A DNA stretch of 64,000 nucleotides from Paraphysomonas bandaiensis (GCA_965644295.1 CBFFRP010000397.1:1-64000); one strand, 5' to 3'. Positions 1 to 11,991 are shown, numbered from the stretch's first letter. Numbers and translations: made by a program. The notes: generated from the letters alone by a model not told the origin.

Positions 1-45
1 ATGTGTATGTGACTTTGAAATATATCTAGCACTTAATACTAATAT

Positions 46-421
46 CCTACTATTTGACGCTACGGAGGCTGCTTGTGCGTCGCCCCACCCAAGCACCAAG
101 GTGCGACCACCTCCGCTCTCTGTCCTTAAGGTGAACTAACCCGAATGCTTAACTTCAGCAGGCAGCCCAAACCCCAGATGCCCTTGAGGTAGGCCCATCC
201 ACGGATTCCTGTTTACTCGTCAAAGCCCAAAGACGTCTACACAGGGAACAATTATTTTAGTGTCCCTTGTACCACATAAGCGTTCAGCTATGAGTGGGCA
301 GAACAATATCTGCTGACTATATAATATGCGGCTCACGTTAGTTTCCCGGAGAAATATCTCCGGTACTTATCCCCCAAAACACCACGAAAGGGCGTCATGC
401 TGCGAATCCGACTTTGTTGAG
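46..421 (-). repeat. SINE-like element with structured tail (copy 1)
   Basis: This is one of six related copies of a roughly 350-bp repeat. Read on the minus strand, it starts near the CCCTCAACAAAGTCGGA-type head and ends with a structured tail at 46-117. The tail's outer stem is CGGAGG pairing with CCTCCG. Relatives lie at 27575-27840, 28495-28835, 42722-43000, 59572-59890 and 60388-60755. The same tail sits at the 3' end of LINE copies in this window, so the element is probably moved by that LINE. No protein is encoded. Confidence 0.7.
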
Positions 422-1053
422 GGCGTCATGATACTAGCTCTCGTAATACAATTAACCACAACTGCATACTACTCGTAACGGTTATAATTTCTAATTTAAA
501 TACCTCATAACTACAGCTTTCAATTGCTCTCATAATATAGCAGAGGTATAACTCTTTGTTGGGCTATATTTCAGACCAGAAAGCAGAAAGAGTGGAATGG
601 GGTGCTAGTTAAAAAGGTGTAACTTTTAGTTGGGCTATATTTCGTGTATTCATGAGTCTACTGGTGAACATATGATAAACAGATGTTGTTGAGAACAGAT
701 GTTTCACCAGATGTTACATGAATATGATGTAGTGAAGTATTTAGGCTAATAATCATAATTTGTTACTTGAAAGTGCATCGTATTCAACAAAGCAAGATTA
801 AGGTTGTCGTGTAGAGCAAAGTTAACTCCAGTGAAATGTCCAATTTTAACACAATCAACATGTCTAAATTTGACATCACATTTAATAACTACCATAAACT
901 ACCTTACATGTTATATTACATACAAGTTCAAGGAAAAAATGATTTTACCAAAATTATTCCACGAATTTGTTTACTGCTGCCCTACTGGACGAAGATCAAC
1001 AGAAAACTTTATGCAAGCATTGTGGGCAGGAAAAGTTTACTATATATAGATGA
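422..1053. other. Non-coding stretch with LTR scrap
   Basis: No gene is supported here. Around 500-560 there is a reverse-orientation scrap of the Copia LTR family, recognisable by the CTACAGCTTTCAATTGCTC segment. A short direct repeat (CTTTTTAGTTGGGCTATATTT-like, near 550 and 615) is also visible. The small open frames at 804-1126 lack any recognisable domain and overlap the acetyltransferase 3' end. Confidence 0.5.
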
Positions 1054-1945
1054 TTATGAGTTTTTTTCTGTGGGAACGGGGGGCACAGGAGCTAAATCAG
1101 TAGCGTTGGATGGCATTCTCCAATGAGGGGGTAGAGGAAGTCCAGTTGAGCTCTGAGGTAATAGTCCTGGCTCTGCTACACTACGCGCCTCTGTGAGTTT
1201 GAGTGGCTTCTGAAATATGACTAAACATGTTGGTTTCGTAAGCGTTTGACCAATTGCTTCGGCTGGGTATGGAACAGATTTGACATCCACAAAGTCTCTG
1301 TTCACAGCCCACATGATAGCACTCATTCTAATCTCTGGAATGCTTATCATAATTCTGCAACATCCTTGAAGAACCATTTGCTTCTCTACTCTTAATAACA
1401 ATCTATGACCGATTAGTACTCCTAGAGTATATTATTCAAATACAACATATGTAGCATACGCACACCATGATATCTCGGATCTACAGCAATATATCGTATA
1501 GCCCCTACATGCCCCTCTTCTTGTCCTACGCAGAAGAGTCACAACAATAGGAAAATATATTCTCCAATGTACCATTCTTCTTAGATATACCATCCGTTGT
1601 AAAGCAACAAACACCCAGTACTGTGCCATCATCTTCAACCCCTCGTCCACATGGTGCTTCCACAAGTGTCCAATAATATGTGGCGTCGCCTAACATCAAG
1701 GCCACAGTGTCCTCTGTAATGGTAGGGCCTTCCCGAAAAGCTTCATGTCCAAACACCTCCTTCGCATACGCACTATTAATTAATCTGGCAATGACCTCTA
1801 TATCTGCAGCAGTCGCATTACGAAATGCAAGGGCTTGGGCCGAGACGGTGATCTCATCAGAAAACACTTCTTGTACTTCGATAACCCCTTTACTCTCTCG
1901 TCGACTTTGTTCCACTAGATTATCTGCAATAGTTTGAGAATCCAT
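1054..1945 (-). CDS. GNAT-family N-acetyltransferase
   Basis: Three exons join in frame: 1945-1573, 1525-1466 and 1421-1054, with introns of 47 and 44 nt. The result is about 266 residues. The central part reads as a GNAT fold: an N-terminal FRNATAADIEVIARLIN start, then the acetyl-CoA binding strand GAIRYIAVDPRYHGVLIGH, where VDPRYHGVLIGHRLL corresponds to motif A (V-x-x-x-x-R/Q-x-x-G-x-G/A). The C-terminal ~80 residues are Pro/Ser rich and probably unstructured. The start chosen is the Met before DSQTIADN; an upstream in-frame Met at 1987 would add 14 hydrophobic residues. GNATs transfer the acetyl group of acetyl-CoA to an amine; the substrate here is not evident. The next features upstream and downstream are repeats. 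Confidence 0.8.
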
Positions 1946-2599
1946 GCCGCTGCCACACACCCATAAGATACTTATATAAATAGACATGAATAGCACAACA
2001 CCTCTGAATCATATCCGTTATTTGGGAAACTAATTTGGGATCCTTCTTCGTGACCGCATGCATCGTACTTCCCTGTAACTAATGACTTCACTAGTATGCT
2101 GTATAGGATAGAACGACTTGAAATAAGAGGGTTAATTAAAACTACGACATTTGAAAGGGGCGAATGAAGTAAAAGAAAGTGTTGAGTTGTGGCAGTTGCA
2201 GAACTGATTGTTACGAATTATTAGAGTACGTATTTTGTATATACGGTTGCTGGTACATTTGTGTCACACGACGACAAGTACAGTCCGTATTCCAGCACCA
2301 TTACAGCATATACATATAGACAATACAGCCTGTATTCTATACAGTATACAAAGCAGTATAATCCGAGTACACAAATCAGATCTCTCCATTGCTCACACAG
2401 CACATTTTTTTGCAGTTTTGGTGGAGGGGGGGGTTAGCAAAAATGCTTACCAAAAAAATGCTTACCCTTGTAACAGAAAATGACCTTTGGCCTGAAAACC
2501 TCAAAAAAACGACAAAACAGTAACATATAGAAACACACGTTACAACATTAACCTCTTAAAGTGTTGATACAAAGTATTCATTATAGATGATTGAGACAT
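1946..2599. other. Intergenic, no gene seen
   Basis: Upstream region of the acetyltransferase and flank of the transposase relic. Only short open frames are present, with no recognisable domain. A G-rich run and AAAATGCTTACC repeats occur near 2430-2465. Confidence 0.5.
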
Positions 2600-3605
2600 G
2601 AATATCTTCCCAACAAGTAGTCGACATGACAGGCTTATGTATTTATTCGATGAAGCTGACCGGAGAGGGGAGTTATTTCATTGCTATTGTAAAGAAAATC
2701 CGAAAGAATGACGCGATTACAAGAAGCAGCAGATAATTGAGCTCATGATAGAAAATGGAGAGGCATCGACAGTAGATGAAGCAGAGGAAATCATGAAGGA
2801 AAGTCTAGAAATAGATCTGACTTAAATTTTTGCCGGGAAGCTGCGGAAAAGTACATTTCTCAGCTATCTCCGGAGGAATATAAGGGTCTCTTCAGAATGT
2901 CTCCATCTCCAGGATGAGTGTCTCGGTGGAATTGATGGGTTACTTGTTTATATCAAACTTCCAGCTGGAGTTCGAAATGCCCGTCCTTATCGCTGTTACA
3001 AGTCGTTCTACGCTTTGAATATGCAAGGAGTAGCTGATTACAACGGCGAGTTCTTGTACGTAAATGTAGGTCATAAGGGTGCAACTGCGGATGGATGTGC
3101 CATAAGGAAATCGCGATTCTGGCAGCGCTGCAAAGACGATGAATTCAAAGTCTCTGAAGAGAACTTCTTTGTTGGAGATGCGGCATACAGCCTGATGCCT
3201 TGTTTACTGTGTCCATTTGAAGGGGCACATGGACTCAATACCCGAGAAGATTTATTCAATCTTTATTTATCCAAAGGACGACAGGTCATCGAAAGAGCTT
3301 TCGGAATGATGACCAGTATGTAATAATGCGTAGCAATATACGTTATAGTGTTGCTTATAGCAGTACTGACTAGGTGGCGCATTCTTGTAGCACCTCTAGA
3401 GCGTCTTACCATCAGAGCTATGGTGAAAATTATTAAAGTCCGTTGCTAGCTACATAATCTATGTCTGAGGGATAGATTATCGACAGGTATAGTTGTAAAT
3501 CATGCGGAATTACAGGCGCATTCATTCCGCCCAGACTGTCCAAAGAATGGTGTCGTACCAAAAGTTAGATTGCATGTCGCTATCGCTCCCACTAAAGGAG
3601 TCTAA
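2600..3605 (+). pseudogene. PIF/Harbinger-type DDE transposase relic
   Basis: The segment from about 2919 to 3323 reads as a DDE_Tnp_4 (Harbinger-type) nuclease. It has GGIDG (first Asp), GDAAY (second Asp) and ERAFG (Glu). A 51-nt region after TGACCA (GTATGT...CTAG) reads as an intron. Beyond it the frame continues WRILVAPLERLTIRAMVKII and then LHNLCLRD, the usual C-terminal block of the family. A single TAG sits where the family has a hydrophobic residue before LHN. The N-terminal third (2600-2880) is broken by further stops and frame changes. The element is therefore dead but recent. Terminal repeats and a partner Myb-like gene were not found. It would have mobilised DNA by cut-and-paste. 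Confidence 0.8.
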
Positions 3606-3791
3606 TAAAGAATTGATCTTTATAATAGTAAAATAATGTTGTGATTATTAGAGTGTAAGTAATGAACACGATAGAGTGAAAATTATGAACAACAATATAG
3701 AACATAACTATCATGCACAACGGAATAGTTAGATCATGTATCTTCGACAGATACTCTCTCTAATTCAGTTCATGATATATTTCATTGAACA

Positions 3792-4427
3792 TTATAACTC
3801 ACAGATACAATCACTGAATCCTAATAAGTCTCTTCTGCCGCTTTTCCGCAGACGGAAAGGCTTTTCGGCGTCCGTGTTCACGTAGATGTTGTTCGGCGAC
3901 AACAACTTCTCAGGGAAAGTAGCCCCACCTTTCGTGACATGCGCCCTTGTCATATTAAAATCCCAGCTGTGCTCATCCTTGTACTGATCGAACACTACTG
4001 TTGGATTCTGTAGTATCGGCATCAAATTCTTGAAGCATGCGGTCATGTTAGTGAGACCTGTGTAAGGAAACCATTACCCAATACAGCATGAATGCGCATT
4101 ACTTATCATACCTTTCACGATCTCTACATCCGTCTCGACATCTCTGTCGCCTTTGTAGCCCATTAATACTTGGGCAAAAGTAGAATTTGTGTTCGGATAC
4201 TGCACGCTTAAACAGTACGCAAGTCTGTAGTGATATAGCACTGTTATGAACACATTATTGAAAGGATTTATTAATTCACCTGAGTATGTTGCACTCAACT
4301 CGGTACTGTCTTTCCAGATTCGACATTAACTGCACTCGCTTACTTCACAGGCCTCGTCTCTCATAGCCTGTGCCGAATCCAGCAGAGTCTCAGTATCTGT
4401 CTTGGATTGCTTTCTCTTGGCTGGCAT
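3792..4427 (-). CDS. Unknown protein, left palindrome copy
   Basis: Mirror of the right-hand copy: ATG at 4427, exons about 4427-4344, 4298-4112 and 4057-3792, giving about 178 residues. It begins with the basic stretch MPAKRKQSK, possibly a nuclear localisation signal, and continues with FITVLYHYRLAYCLSVQYP and VLMGYKGDRDVE. It differs from its twin at a few residues (Y for C in SATYSG, N for D in QNPTVVF, A for F in GGATFP). It also has a longer, different C-terminus (after AEKPF: RLRKSGRRDLLGF), because the palindrome ends there. I do not recognise the family. Intron 1 ends in a less certain acceptor. Whether it is expressed is unknown. Confidence 0.45.
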
Positions 4428-5446
4428 AGTACAGATATAGAGTGGAGTATGTATATTTGTAGTGAACTATGGAGTAGATATATATCGACCAGGTAGCATG
4501 TCTGCAGCGCCATTTCCGACATAGCACCTGGCCCTAGATTCGGCCTGGTCTAGAAAATGTTGGGCCAGGCCAAAAATTTCTTAGACTTGGATGAAAAAAC
4601 TGCACCAGGTCTGAATTTTATTTTGGGAGGTGTGTGAGCTTTTTTTTGTATGGAAGGGATGACCTGGCCTGAATAAAGCCCGCTATTTAGACCAGGCCGA
4701 AAATATTTTTCATCAAGTCCGCAAAATTCTGGGCCTGGCCCAACATTATCTAGACCAGGTCGAATCTAGGGCCAGGTGCTATGTCGGAAATGGCGCTGCA
4801 GACATGCTACCTGGTCGATATATATCTACTCCATAGTTCACCACAAATATACATACTCCACTCTATATCTGTACTATGCCAGCCAAGAGAAAGCAATCCA
4901 AGACAGATACTGAGACTCTGCTGGATTCGGCACAGGCTATGAGAGACGAGGCCTGTGAAGTAAGCGAGTGCAGTTAATGTCGAATCTGGAAAGACAGTAC
5001 CGAGTTGAGTGCAACATGCTCAGGTGAATTAATAAATCCTTTCAATAATGTGTTCATAACAGTGCTATATCACTACAGACTTGCGTACTGTTTAAGCGTG
5101 CAGTATCCGAACACAAATTCTACTTTTGCCCAAGTATTAATGGGCTACAAAGGCGACAGAGATGTCGAGACGGATGTAGAGATCGTGAAAGGTATGATAA
5201 GTAATGCGCATTCATGCTGTATTGGGTAATGGTTTCCTTACACAGGTCTCACTAACATGACCGCATGCTTCAAGAATTTGATGCCGATACTACAGGATCC
5301 AACAGTAGTGTTCGATCAGTACAAGGATGAGCACAGCTGGGATTTTAATATGACAAGGGCGCATGTCACGAAAGGTGGGTTTACTTTCCCTGAGAAGTTG
5401 TTGTCGCCGAACAACATCTACGTGAACACGGACGCCGAGAAGCCTT
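3857..5446. repeat. 1.6-kb near-perfect palindrome (foldback)
   Basis: The sequence from about 3857 reads as the reverse complement of the sequence ending about 5446, mirrored around position 4651. Arms are near 750 bp with only scattered differences. The unpaired centre is about 100 bp. Each arm contains one copy of the same small gene, so the two copies are head to head with their start codons about 450 bp apart. Beyond the breakpoints the flanks differ, which marks the palindrome ends. The left flank (3766-3826) shares about 60 bp with 9027-9095. It could be a foldback transposon, or the scar of an inverted duplication. Confidence 0.85.
4485..4830. promoter_or_regulatory. Palindrome core with repeated CCTGGYC boxes
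   Basis: The 350 bp between the two start codons hold about ten copies, on both strands, of a degenerate octamer around GACCAGGC/GGCCTGGTC, for example GGCCTGGTCTAG, GGGCCAGGCC, GACCTGGCC and GGGCCTGGCCC. Spacing is irregular, roughly 15-35 bp. It may be a bidirectional promoter or a transposase-binding region; the sequence does not decide this. Confidence 0.4.
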
Positions 5447-5466
5447 TCCGTGCACTAGTGAAATAA
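4876..5466 (+). CDS. Unknown protein, right palindrome copy
   Basis: Exons 4876-4959, 5005-5191 and 5246-5466 join in frame with introns of 45 and 54 nt, giving about 163 residues. The protein begins MPAKRKQSKTDTE and contains YHYRLAYCLSVQYPNTNS, VETDVEIVKG and FDQYKDEHSWDFNMTRAH. No known domain is evident to me. Compared with the left copy it has a truncated C-terminus (AEKPFRALVK and stop) created at the palindrome breakpoint, so this is probably the derived copy. The two share one central region that could act as a bidirectional promoter. Confidence 0.45.
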
Positions 5467-5534
5467 AAGTAGTTCATTCGACAGTGAATTGTCAGTTAAT
5501 CTGAAAAGTGTGGTTCATATGACCGTTCATCCGA

Positions 5535-7836
5535 TGCAAGCTCTTAGTGCTCAACACTCAAATACTCCGGACACTCCTCTACAAAGCCACTAAAGCCTCC
5601 TGGACATACGCCAAGTTCCTTGAAATAGACACACTACTTGCACGCGCCGCAAGGGCAGTCCTGCGCCTACCCCCAGGATACCCCACAGCACTCATCTACC
5701 TTCCAACGAAGTACAAAGGACTTGGGTTACGCAAGTTCTCCACCTGTGCTCAGACCCAAAAGTGGCACGCTCTGCAAAGAGCCATCACCCTTGGAGGCGA
5801 GCCCAAACAAGCTGCGTTATCCATTCTACAACGCCACGACCTAAACCACCCCGACATTGACCTATACATCACTAGCCTGGTCCAATGGGGACAACAGCTC
5901 GGAATCCGTTTGCAGCCTCCATCACCGTCCACGCCCCAATTCCGAGACACCATTGACAGGGTACAATCCCAACTCCAATTGTACGACGATCACCCCCACG
6001 ACTATCAAGCCATCTTCACTGATGGCTCCTTCACTCGCACCAATCTCACCCCCACCCACCTACTCGGAACCTCGCACACCCAGAATGCCACGCACAACGG
6101 GGGAGCAGCAATTGCACAACTAGAGTTACAGACCAACCAAAATCCTCCACCTCACAACCCCAGAGCACACCACACCTGGACTAACATCATACACATACGA
6201 GACCCTTGCGATGTCAGCTGCACTAATGTTCTCCAAAGTCATACCACCCACTGTGCCTATGTGTACTGACTGTCAGGCAGTTCAAACACGAACCACAGAA
6301 GCCCTGTCACGCAGGAGGAGAGCACTAGGCACGAAGCCCCTGGGCGTCTTCTACGAATGCCTTGCCACAGAACATCACAAACAACGTCCAATCAAATGGG
6401 TTCGTTCCCACCCCGAACGCCGAGTGCCAGACCAAAGTAAGTGGACCTACAACGACCATGGCATCTACATAGCTGACGCGGCCGCCAGCGGGGATTGGAC
6501 AACGATCAACAAAATACTCGGCGCCACCAACTACAGAGTGGTCACAACTGAAATCACACACCTCCTAGAGGAATTCCTCACCACTGGCCAATGGCACTGG
6601 AGGAGATATGACAAATATCTTCTCACAGACAGTGGCCCCATGCTAGGGGACGTCACCGAACTCCAACACCACTGGGACCTCCACCAGTACACACTCTCAC
6701 GAGAGATGGCACGTACGCCACACGTACAAGCCGAGACCCACAGTATTGGACACGTAGCGGTACGAGGCTTCCACACAAACTTCACCCTCTCCGCACCAAC
6801 AATAACTCCCCAAAATGCTACGTCTCGTTCCAAGACCGCATACGCGAAACTGCATATGTATGGGACAAATCATACGCAATCGGCAGAAATCGAGCCAAGG
6901 GCAAAACCGGAGACGACCTCACAACCGCCGCCAAATGCACAGACTATGACTACACAACGGACACCATGGCACACATGCTCCTCCAATGCACACAACCGGA
7001 GATTGCCCTCATACGCGAACACGCCTTCCAAACACAGCAATCACAACTTGACAAACTCCACAGAGGCAACGACACCCTCGTCCATGGTTCCACACCGCTC
7101 TGAACAAATTGGCAAAGGCTGCATGGGATCCTACCACACTCAAAGTTGAAAGATACTGGACCGGCCAACTCACCGCATCGCAACTAGCAAACGCCTTCGG
7201 CTGCAACATTTCCACGCCATTACTCAAATATCAGTTCCACAAACTAGAACAATCTGTCACCAAGATTCTACTCCCTCTCTACAACGGAGGGATAAACATG
7301 CTCAAAAACAGAGGCTGCAGACATCACAACATCAAGGCAACACCACTGACGCAACCCTCGACTCCTACAAGCTCACAACCACACCGCACACACACTGCCA
7401 CCAACCCGACAACCCTTCAGCTACTTCAAGCAACATCCACCCCTAGAGCCAAGCCCCCCACGCGACCTCGCTCACAACAACGCAGGCCTGCAAACCCGGT
7501 CCGAATACAAACGACTCTCACCTCCAAACGAAACCCAGACACGACTGGAGCTCCCGGACCCTCTGTCACCGACTCACACTCACGAATCAAAACCCCACCC
7601 TCCACATCCCGGCTCACAAGTGGCTCAGGACCGACAGAGACATTACCCAAAGGAAGACCACCGGACTAAGCCCAACACAAGGGATGGTTGCACTAAGGTG
7701 CTTGCAGCAATGCACAAGCAGTCCCGAGACAACTCAGTATTTAGCAACTTTGCTACCTCTAGTCTAAAGTCGTAGATAGCTAAACAAAGTAGTTCTCTCA
7801 TGTAATAATCAGATCTTTATATTATAATATAATATA
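5535..7836 (+). mobile_element. 5'-truncated LINE with RNase H and TSD
   Basis: The element is flanked by an 18-bp direct repeat ATATGACCGTTCATCCGA at 5517-5534 and 7837-7854, the expected target-site duplication. It starts inside the reverse-transcriptase thumb (TLLARAARAVLRLPPGYPT) and continues to an RNase H domain with IFTDGSF. It then has the segment IKWVRSHPERR and a C-terminal region with CTDYDYTTDTMAHMLLQC, a zinc-knuckle-like spacing. The frame is broken several times, so it is inactive. The structured tail shared with the other LINE and SINE copies lies at 7680-7728, followed by about 110 nt before the target-site duplication. A second copy of the family lies in reverse at 15697-17490. 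Confidence 0.85.
7680..7728 (+). other. Structured LINE 3' tail
   Basis: On this strand the motif has an outer stem GGGA pairing with TCCC. An inner GTTGC can pair with GCAAT, and GCTTG with CAAGC. The last two pairings interleave, giving a possible H-type pseudoknot. Other copies keep the pairing with different bases (GTCGC with GCGAC; outer stems CGGAAG/CTTCCG, CGAAAG/CTTTCG, CAGAAG/CTTCTG). Confidence 0.6.
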
Positions 7837-7837
7837 A

Positions 7838-8130
7838 TATGACCGTTCATCCGACAGTGCACGAAAAGCGCCAATAATGAATGGTTCACATGACAGTTCA
7901 TCCAACAGTGAATTCGAGAGCTATGAAAATATTTTTTAAGGCGTCTGTTCATGTGGCAGTGCATATGGCAGTTCAGATATTTGCTCAGTGCATATGGCAG
8001 TTCAGATATTTTCTCAGGGCATATGACGGTTCACTGTCGGATGAACGAACAATTAACTGTCATATGAACTGCCATATGGACTGTCTTATGAACGGACAAT
8101 TAACTGCCATGTGGACTTTCATATGAGCTG
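7838..8130. repeat. Array of CATATGGCAGTTCA-type motifs
   Basis: About a dozen degenerate copies of a 12-14-nt motif (CATATGRCNGTTCA) occur first in one orientation and then, from about 8028, in the other (TGAACTGCCATATG). The block could therefore fold back on itself. A further part of the same array lies at 5463-5534, so the LINE copy at 5535-7836 split it. No coding potential. Confidence 0.6.
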
Positions 8131-8164
8131 CCTCCGTTTCACTACTAGTGTGTAGTGAAACTAA

Positions 8165-8697
8165 CTCAGTCGTATAATTTGCGCAGGTGGCATGAAACTC
8201 CTGCGACCCGTGACGATGGGGCAGGTGGTGAGGAGTGATCGATGCCGGCTGGGGGTGGGACACCCAACAAACAGTCTACGGCAGATGACTCATCATCAGG
8301 GAGTGAGCAGACTCCATGTGCCTTACCCGAGAGAAGCGTGAGCACTTCGTCTAGAGAGGCAAGTGTGTGTGTCCCTATAGTTGTCAAACTGCTAACCTGG
8401 CTGCTATAAGCAAGAGGGTACGCACTGATCATCAGACAGCAGACGTATTTACGAAATCGTTGTGTGGTGTAACTTTCGAGAAACACAGGAAGAGTTGTCT
8501 AGGAGAGGATCGAAATCATCTGTTGTGGTTTTTAGAGAAAATTCGTTCATACGACGTAAGTGATCAGTTGACTCTGCACTGAGACTAGCTGAAATGTCGG
8601 AGTCATACGTCCACCTGTTTGTCCTGTTTGGTTTCGGTGGTTGCGTATCCGTCAATTATATCTTGTGATGTGAAGAGTCTATCTACAGCTTTGAATT
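8165..8697 (+). mobile_element. Ty1/Copia 3' internal remnant
   Basis: The reading near 8420-8480 gives DHQTADVFTKSLCG, the C-terminal end of a Copia RNase H domain (D-x-x-A-D-x-F/L-T-K). Upstream, 8210-8380 matches 15175-15340, another Copia internal fragment. A polypurine tract (GAATTGAGAGGG) at about 8690 directly precedes the LTR. Frames are broken. Confidence 0.7.
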
Positions 8698-9012
8698 GAG
8701 AGGGTTGAGTTCTGCTATATGAGAGCAATTGAAAGCTGTAGTTATAAGATATTTAAATTACAGTAGTATACTGTTGTAGTCTTGTTAATCGTACTGTGAG
8801 AATGAATGACGATAAGTATAAAGTGGTAAAACGAAATATTATAGTGACGATACAAGTTTTAGTGACGAAGTAAGATCGTCGTGGGAGAAATGAGTGGTAG
8901 TAGAGAGACAACATAAAATTGATGAATGATAAGAGATGATTAAAATTTATAATTCTCAGCATTGAGTGTAAGTTACCTTCTGTTGTTAAGTTAATACTTC
9001 TCATATAATAAT
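8698..9012 (+). repeat. Copia LTR
   Basis: Starts after the polypurine tract with TTGAGTTCTGC...GAGCAATTGAAAGCTGTAG, the start of the LTR family. It continues with the typical GTGACGATA...AAGATCGT and TGAATGATAAG segments. Other copies are at 14241, 19676, 19998 and 37675, with reverse copies around 9770-11543, 25480-26010 and 43005-43135. Confidence 0.65.
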
Positions 9013-9121
9013 GTCAAACTTTGATATTCATGATATATTTCATTGACCATTTTTACTCACAGATACTACCTTATATTAAGCTGAATCCTAATCATATTAA
9101 CTTAAGATCAATATATCACTT

Positions 9122-9590
9122 GCGCATGGGGATTCCACATACTGCGCTCTGGCCTCCTTGCAGTTTATGGGTCGACTCGACGCGCTGTCCTCCATGGAGA
9201 AAGACACAATGCTACGCTGGTGCTTGCGAAGGTGGGTCCTATATTGGTCACGTTTTTCCGGTAACATTGACTTTCTAGGCAAGACTCTGGATTTTCTGGG
9301 CGGACCAACAAGACCAATGACACCTGCTACTCTCCTTCTGGATTGGTGCTTCTATTCACATCCTTGGATTTCCGCTGACGGATGTGTTATCAACCCGTGG
9401 GTTTGTAGCCGGGAAATGTCAGAGTGTAACCACTGGTGGGTTTGGAAAAACTCCTGCGGCACCTCCAGATATTCTCCATTCGTTTTATTCACTTGTATGC
9501 CTTTCCTTGGCCGAGGAACCCGGTACCCACATGATAGACACTTCCATAGGATTACGTCAAGATAGGAGCCCTCCGTTGTATCAACCCTAA
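9122..9590 (+). pseudogene. Geranylgeranyltransferase-I beta fragment
   Basis: The reading begins HGDSTYCALASLQFMGRLD and continues through a 47-nt intron (9232-9278) to SGRTNKTNDTCYS. After a two-base frame shift near 9333 it continues as FWIGASIHILGFPLTDVLS, TTGGFGKTPAAPPDILHS and FYSLVCLSLAEE. This is the C-terminal half of a protein prenyltransferase beta subunit of the GGTase-I type. The zinc ligands of the family are still visible (D and C of NDTCYS, H of DILHS). The N-terminal half is absent. The retained intron shows a DNA-level copy rather than a retrocopy. If real, the frame shift kills it; a sequencing error would leave only the truncation. Confidence 0.75.
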
Positions 9591-9871
9591 TTTATCTGTA
9601 CAATTTACGTGCATATTGTAATTGGATTTAATACAGTATTGATTTTTTGTGTGGGGTGGTTGCTCGTATCGATTGTTGGAAAAGTGATATCTATTTTGCG
9701 AACTATATTTCGAGCCAATATGGGGTGTAGTGTACTAAATTCATGTTGTCTCAACTACAAATCATTTCCATAAAATATTAGATAATATCACGATCTTATA
9801 AGGTCAATATATTTCAGTTTCACTACTATGCTTGCTATCATGACATTAGTTCTTACAATATAATGCAGTTA
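9591..9871. other. Non-coding, left part of a reverse Copia LTR
   Basis: From about 9770 the sequence is a reverse-orientation Copia LTR (CACGATCTTATAAGG, TATTTCAGTTTCACTAC). It is interrupted at 9872 by the Mutator-like element and resumes at 11461. No gene seen. Confidence 0.6.
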
Positions 9872-11460
9872 GGGAAATATTATTCAACCTACTAGTCAAA
9901 TTGGTTGAATTACCTCTAGTCACGCTATTTTTGGTGGAATAACCTAGTCAAAAAGTAATAAATGACTCAACCTAGTCAACTTTGGTATTCAACCTAGCCG
10001 TTCTTATATCCATTGATCACACCACACGATATATTAGTGGCTTACAGAGCATCAAAACACTCAAACATAACAACAAGCTCATATATATACATATCTACTT
10101 AACACAGGTGTACGTGTATGTCTATCTAGCCTATCTATAGCATGTAAGTATATAGCGATGGGTATCTGTGAGTGTTATATATACTGAGAGGAGGGTCCAT
10201 GAAGCTGTAGGTATAACTCACTCTATGATCCGCAGGACAACTTGAGATCTTCATAGTATGCTGTGAGTGATGGCGCTCATCTTCCTTCACTTCTCTGCTG
10301 AATGACTTCAATGAGTGCATTGGCTTTCAGGGATGCATAAATCCCCATGTTTCTAGTCCAACAAAGAAAATAAGAGGTTTTCAGGGAACAAGCTTGCGAA
10401 AACAGCATCATTGAAGTGGACTGTAGGCAGAGTGTAGAGCTGCAGCAGAACATCAGAATCATGAGGAGCGTGTCTCTCATCAGTCTTACAGTATCATGAG
10501 GAGTGTGTCTCTCATCAGTCTTTCTATTCTTCAGATCACGTACTTTCAGCCTGCCTTACGGATATGTCGTATTGTGGATTCAGGCCCTCTGAACTGCAAT
10601 CGCATGACTAGGTTTTATATTGTACTGATGCTTTTTAGTAGAGTACTGATCACTCTATTATATGTAGGTACCACAGCATATATATGTTGTAAGGGAGGTC
10701 TCTTATAACATCAAGAGCAAAACCTATATTATTATCGTTCTTGTCTACAACTGTCCGCGGCTGTGGGATACTAGTAGCTATTGATCCTACCTCTAGCCGT
10801 GCATCATTTGTGAGATCCTACTCTGCATATATATATCACAATATATTTTACGATCTTGTGACTGTTAATCATTGTAGGACACAATATATTTTACAATCTT
10901 GTGAGTGCTAATCATTGTATGACAGGCACCACAGTATAATATTATGTATGTCGTACGGGAGATCCCTTAATGATCAAGCGCAAACCCAATATTGCTTGTG
11001 AGGTACGTAAAATACATTTATAGCTCTCTACATATCTTAATTATGTGCTCAGGGGACATGATGTGAAGCACATGTTGATTTCCATTTAGACTCTCACAAT
11101 GCAGCGAGGTCCCTCATCAACGGTGAACCCACCGATGTCATGACCCTTGGGAAGCTATGGAACTGCACCGGACATGGTCACGAGAAACTGTCCAATTCTC
11201 ATTGGAATGCAACGTTATAATGTTATGTATTGCATGTATACAATATATACATTTATTAATTAATGGCTAGAGTATGCTCCCATGTTTGAATGCAAACTTT
11301 TATTTTTGACTAGGTGAATACCATAAACACCTAGTCATTGTAAACTAAAAATATGAATTATTAAATGACTAGGGTTTTCAACCGCTTGACTAGGTTTTTA
11401 CACCAATTTTGGTGTGACTAGGAAACTACACCAATTTGACTAGGTCCAATAATAGATCCC
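9872..11460. mobile_element. Mutator-like non-autonomous DNA element
   Basis: The 1,589-bp block is bounded by the 10-bp direct repeat AATGCAGTTA (9862-9871 and 11461-11470). Its ends are inverted copies of each other: GGGAAATATTATTCAACCTA at the left, and GGGATCTATTATTGGACCTA read inward from the right. Within each terminal region of about 120 bp, the heptamer CTAGTCA recurs four or five times at about 22-25-bp steps. The target duplication of 9-10 bp and long terminal repeats suit Mutator-like elements. The interior holds no transposase. It shows a 33-bp tandem duplication near 10460-10520 and a second duplicated block (10668-10730 and 10925-10995). It was inserted into a Copia LTR, whose two halves flank it. 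Confidence 0.75.
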
Positions 11461-11991
11461 AATGCAGTTAACCACTTCTGTATTCTTCCATTAACAGTCA
11501 TAAGTCAAATATGTTTGAACTACAGCTGTCAATTGCTCTCAACGGATTATTAGAATTCAATGCATTCACATTCCATGTGGTTGAGGAATACACTACTTGT
11601 CATGGTATACACTGATCATAAAACAGGTACACCCGTTATCATGGATGAATAAAGCAGAAGTAGGCGCCGATACAGTGCACATTAAATAAAGTATTCTTCT
11701 ATACATAAACTATCCTGAATAGAATACTTTGACAGGCAATCAAATTCCAATCTAAAATATGGAAAACAAGTCGAGGGTCAACCGACACACTGAGAATGAT
11801 TCACCCATAGTCAGATTGCGCCTTGTCGTTTGCCCGAGGGTGCTGTGCAGTACTGCATGTTACACTACTTTCCACTTTCAGTTGAGGTACATACCATTGT
11901 TAATGACTCCCCGCCCACTGGCGCCCCTAAGGTCGGATATGCTGTATGACATAATATAACTCGAGTTTTGACAAATCATATGCAATAGATA
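11461..11991. other. Remainder of LTR and intergenic
   Basis: Up to about 11543 this is the right half of the interrupted reverse LTR (GAACTACAGCTGTCAATTGCTC). The rest shows no recognisable gene; the small open frame at 11759-11959 has no support. Confidence 0.5.
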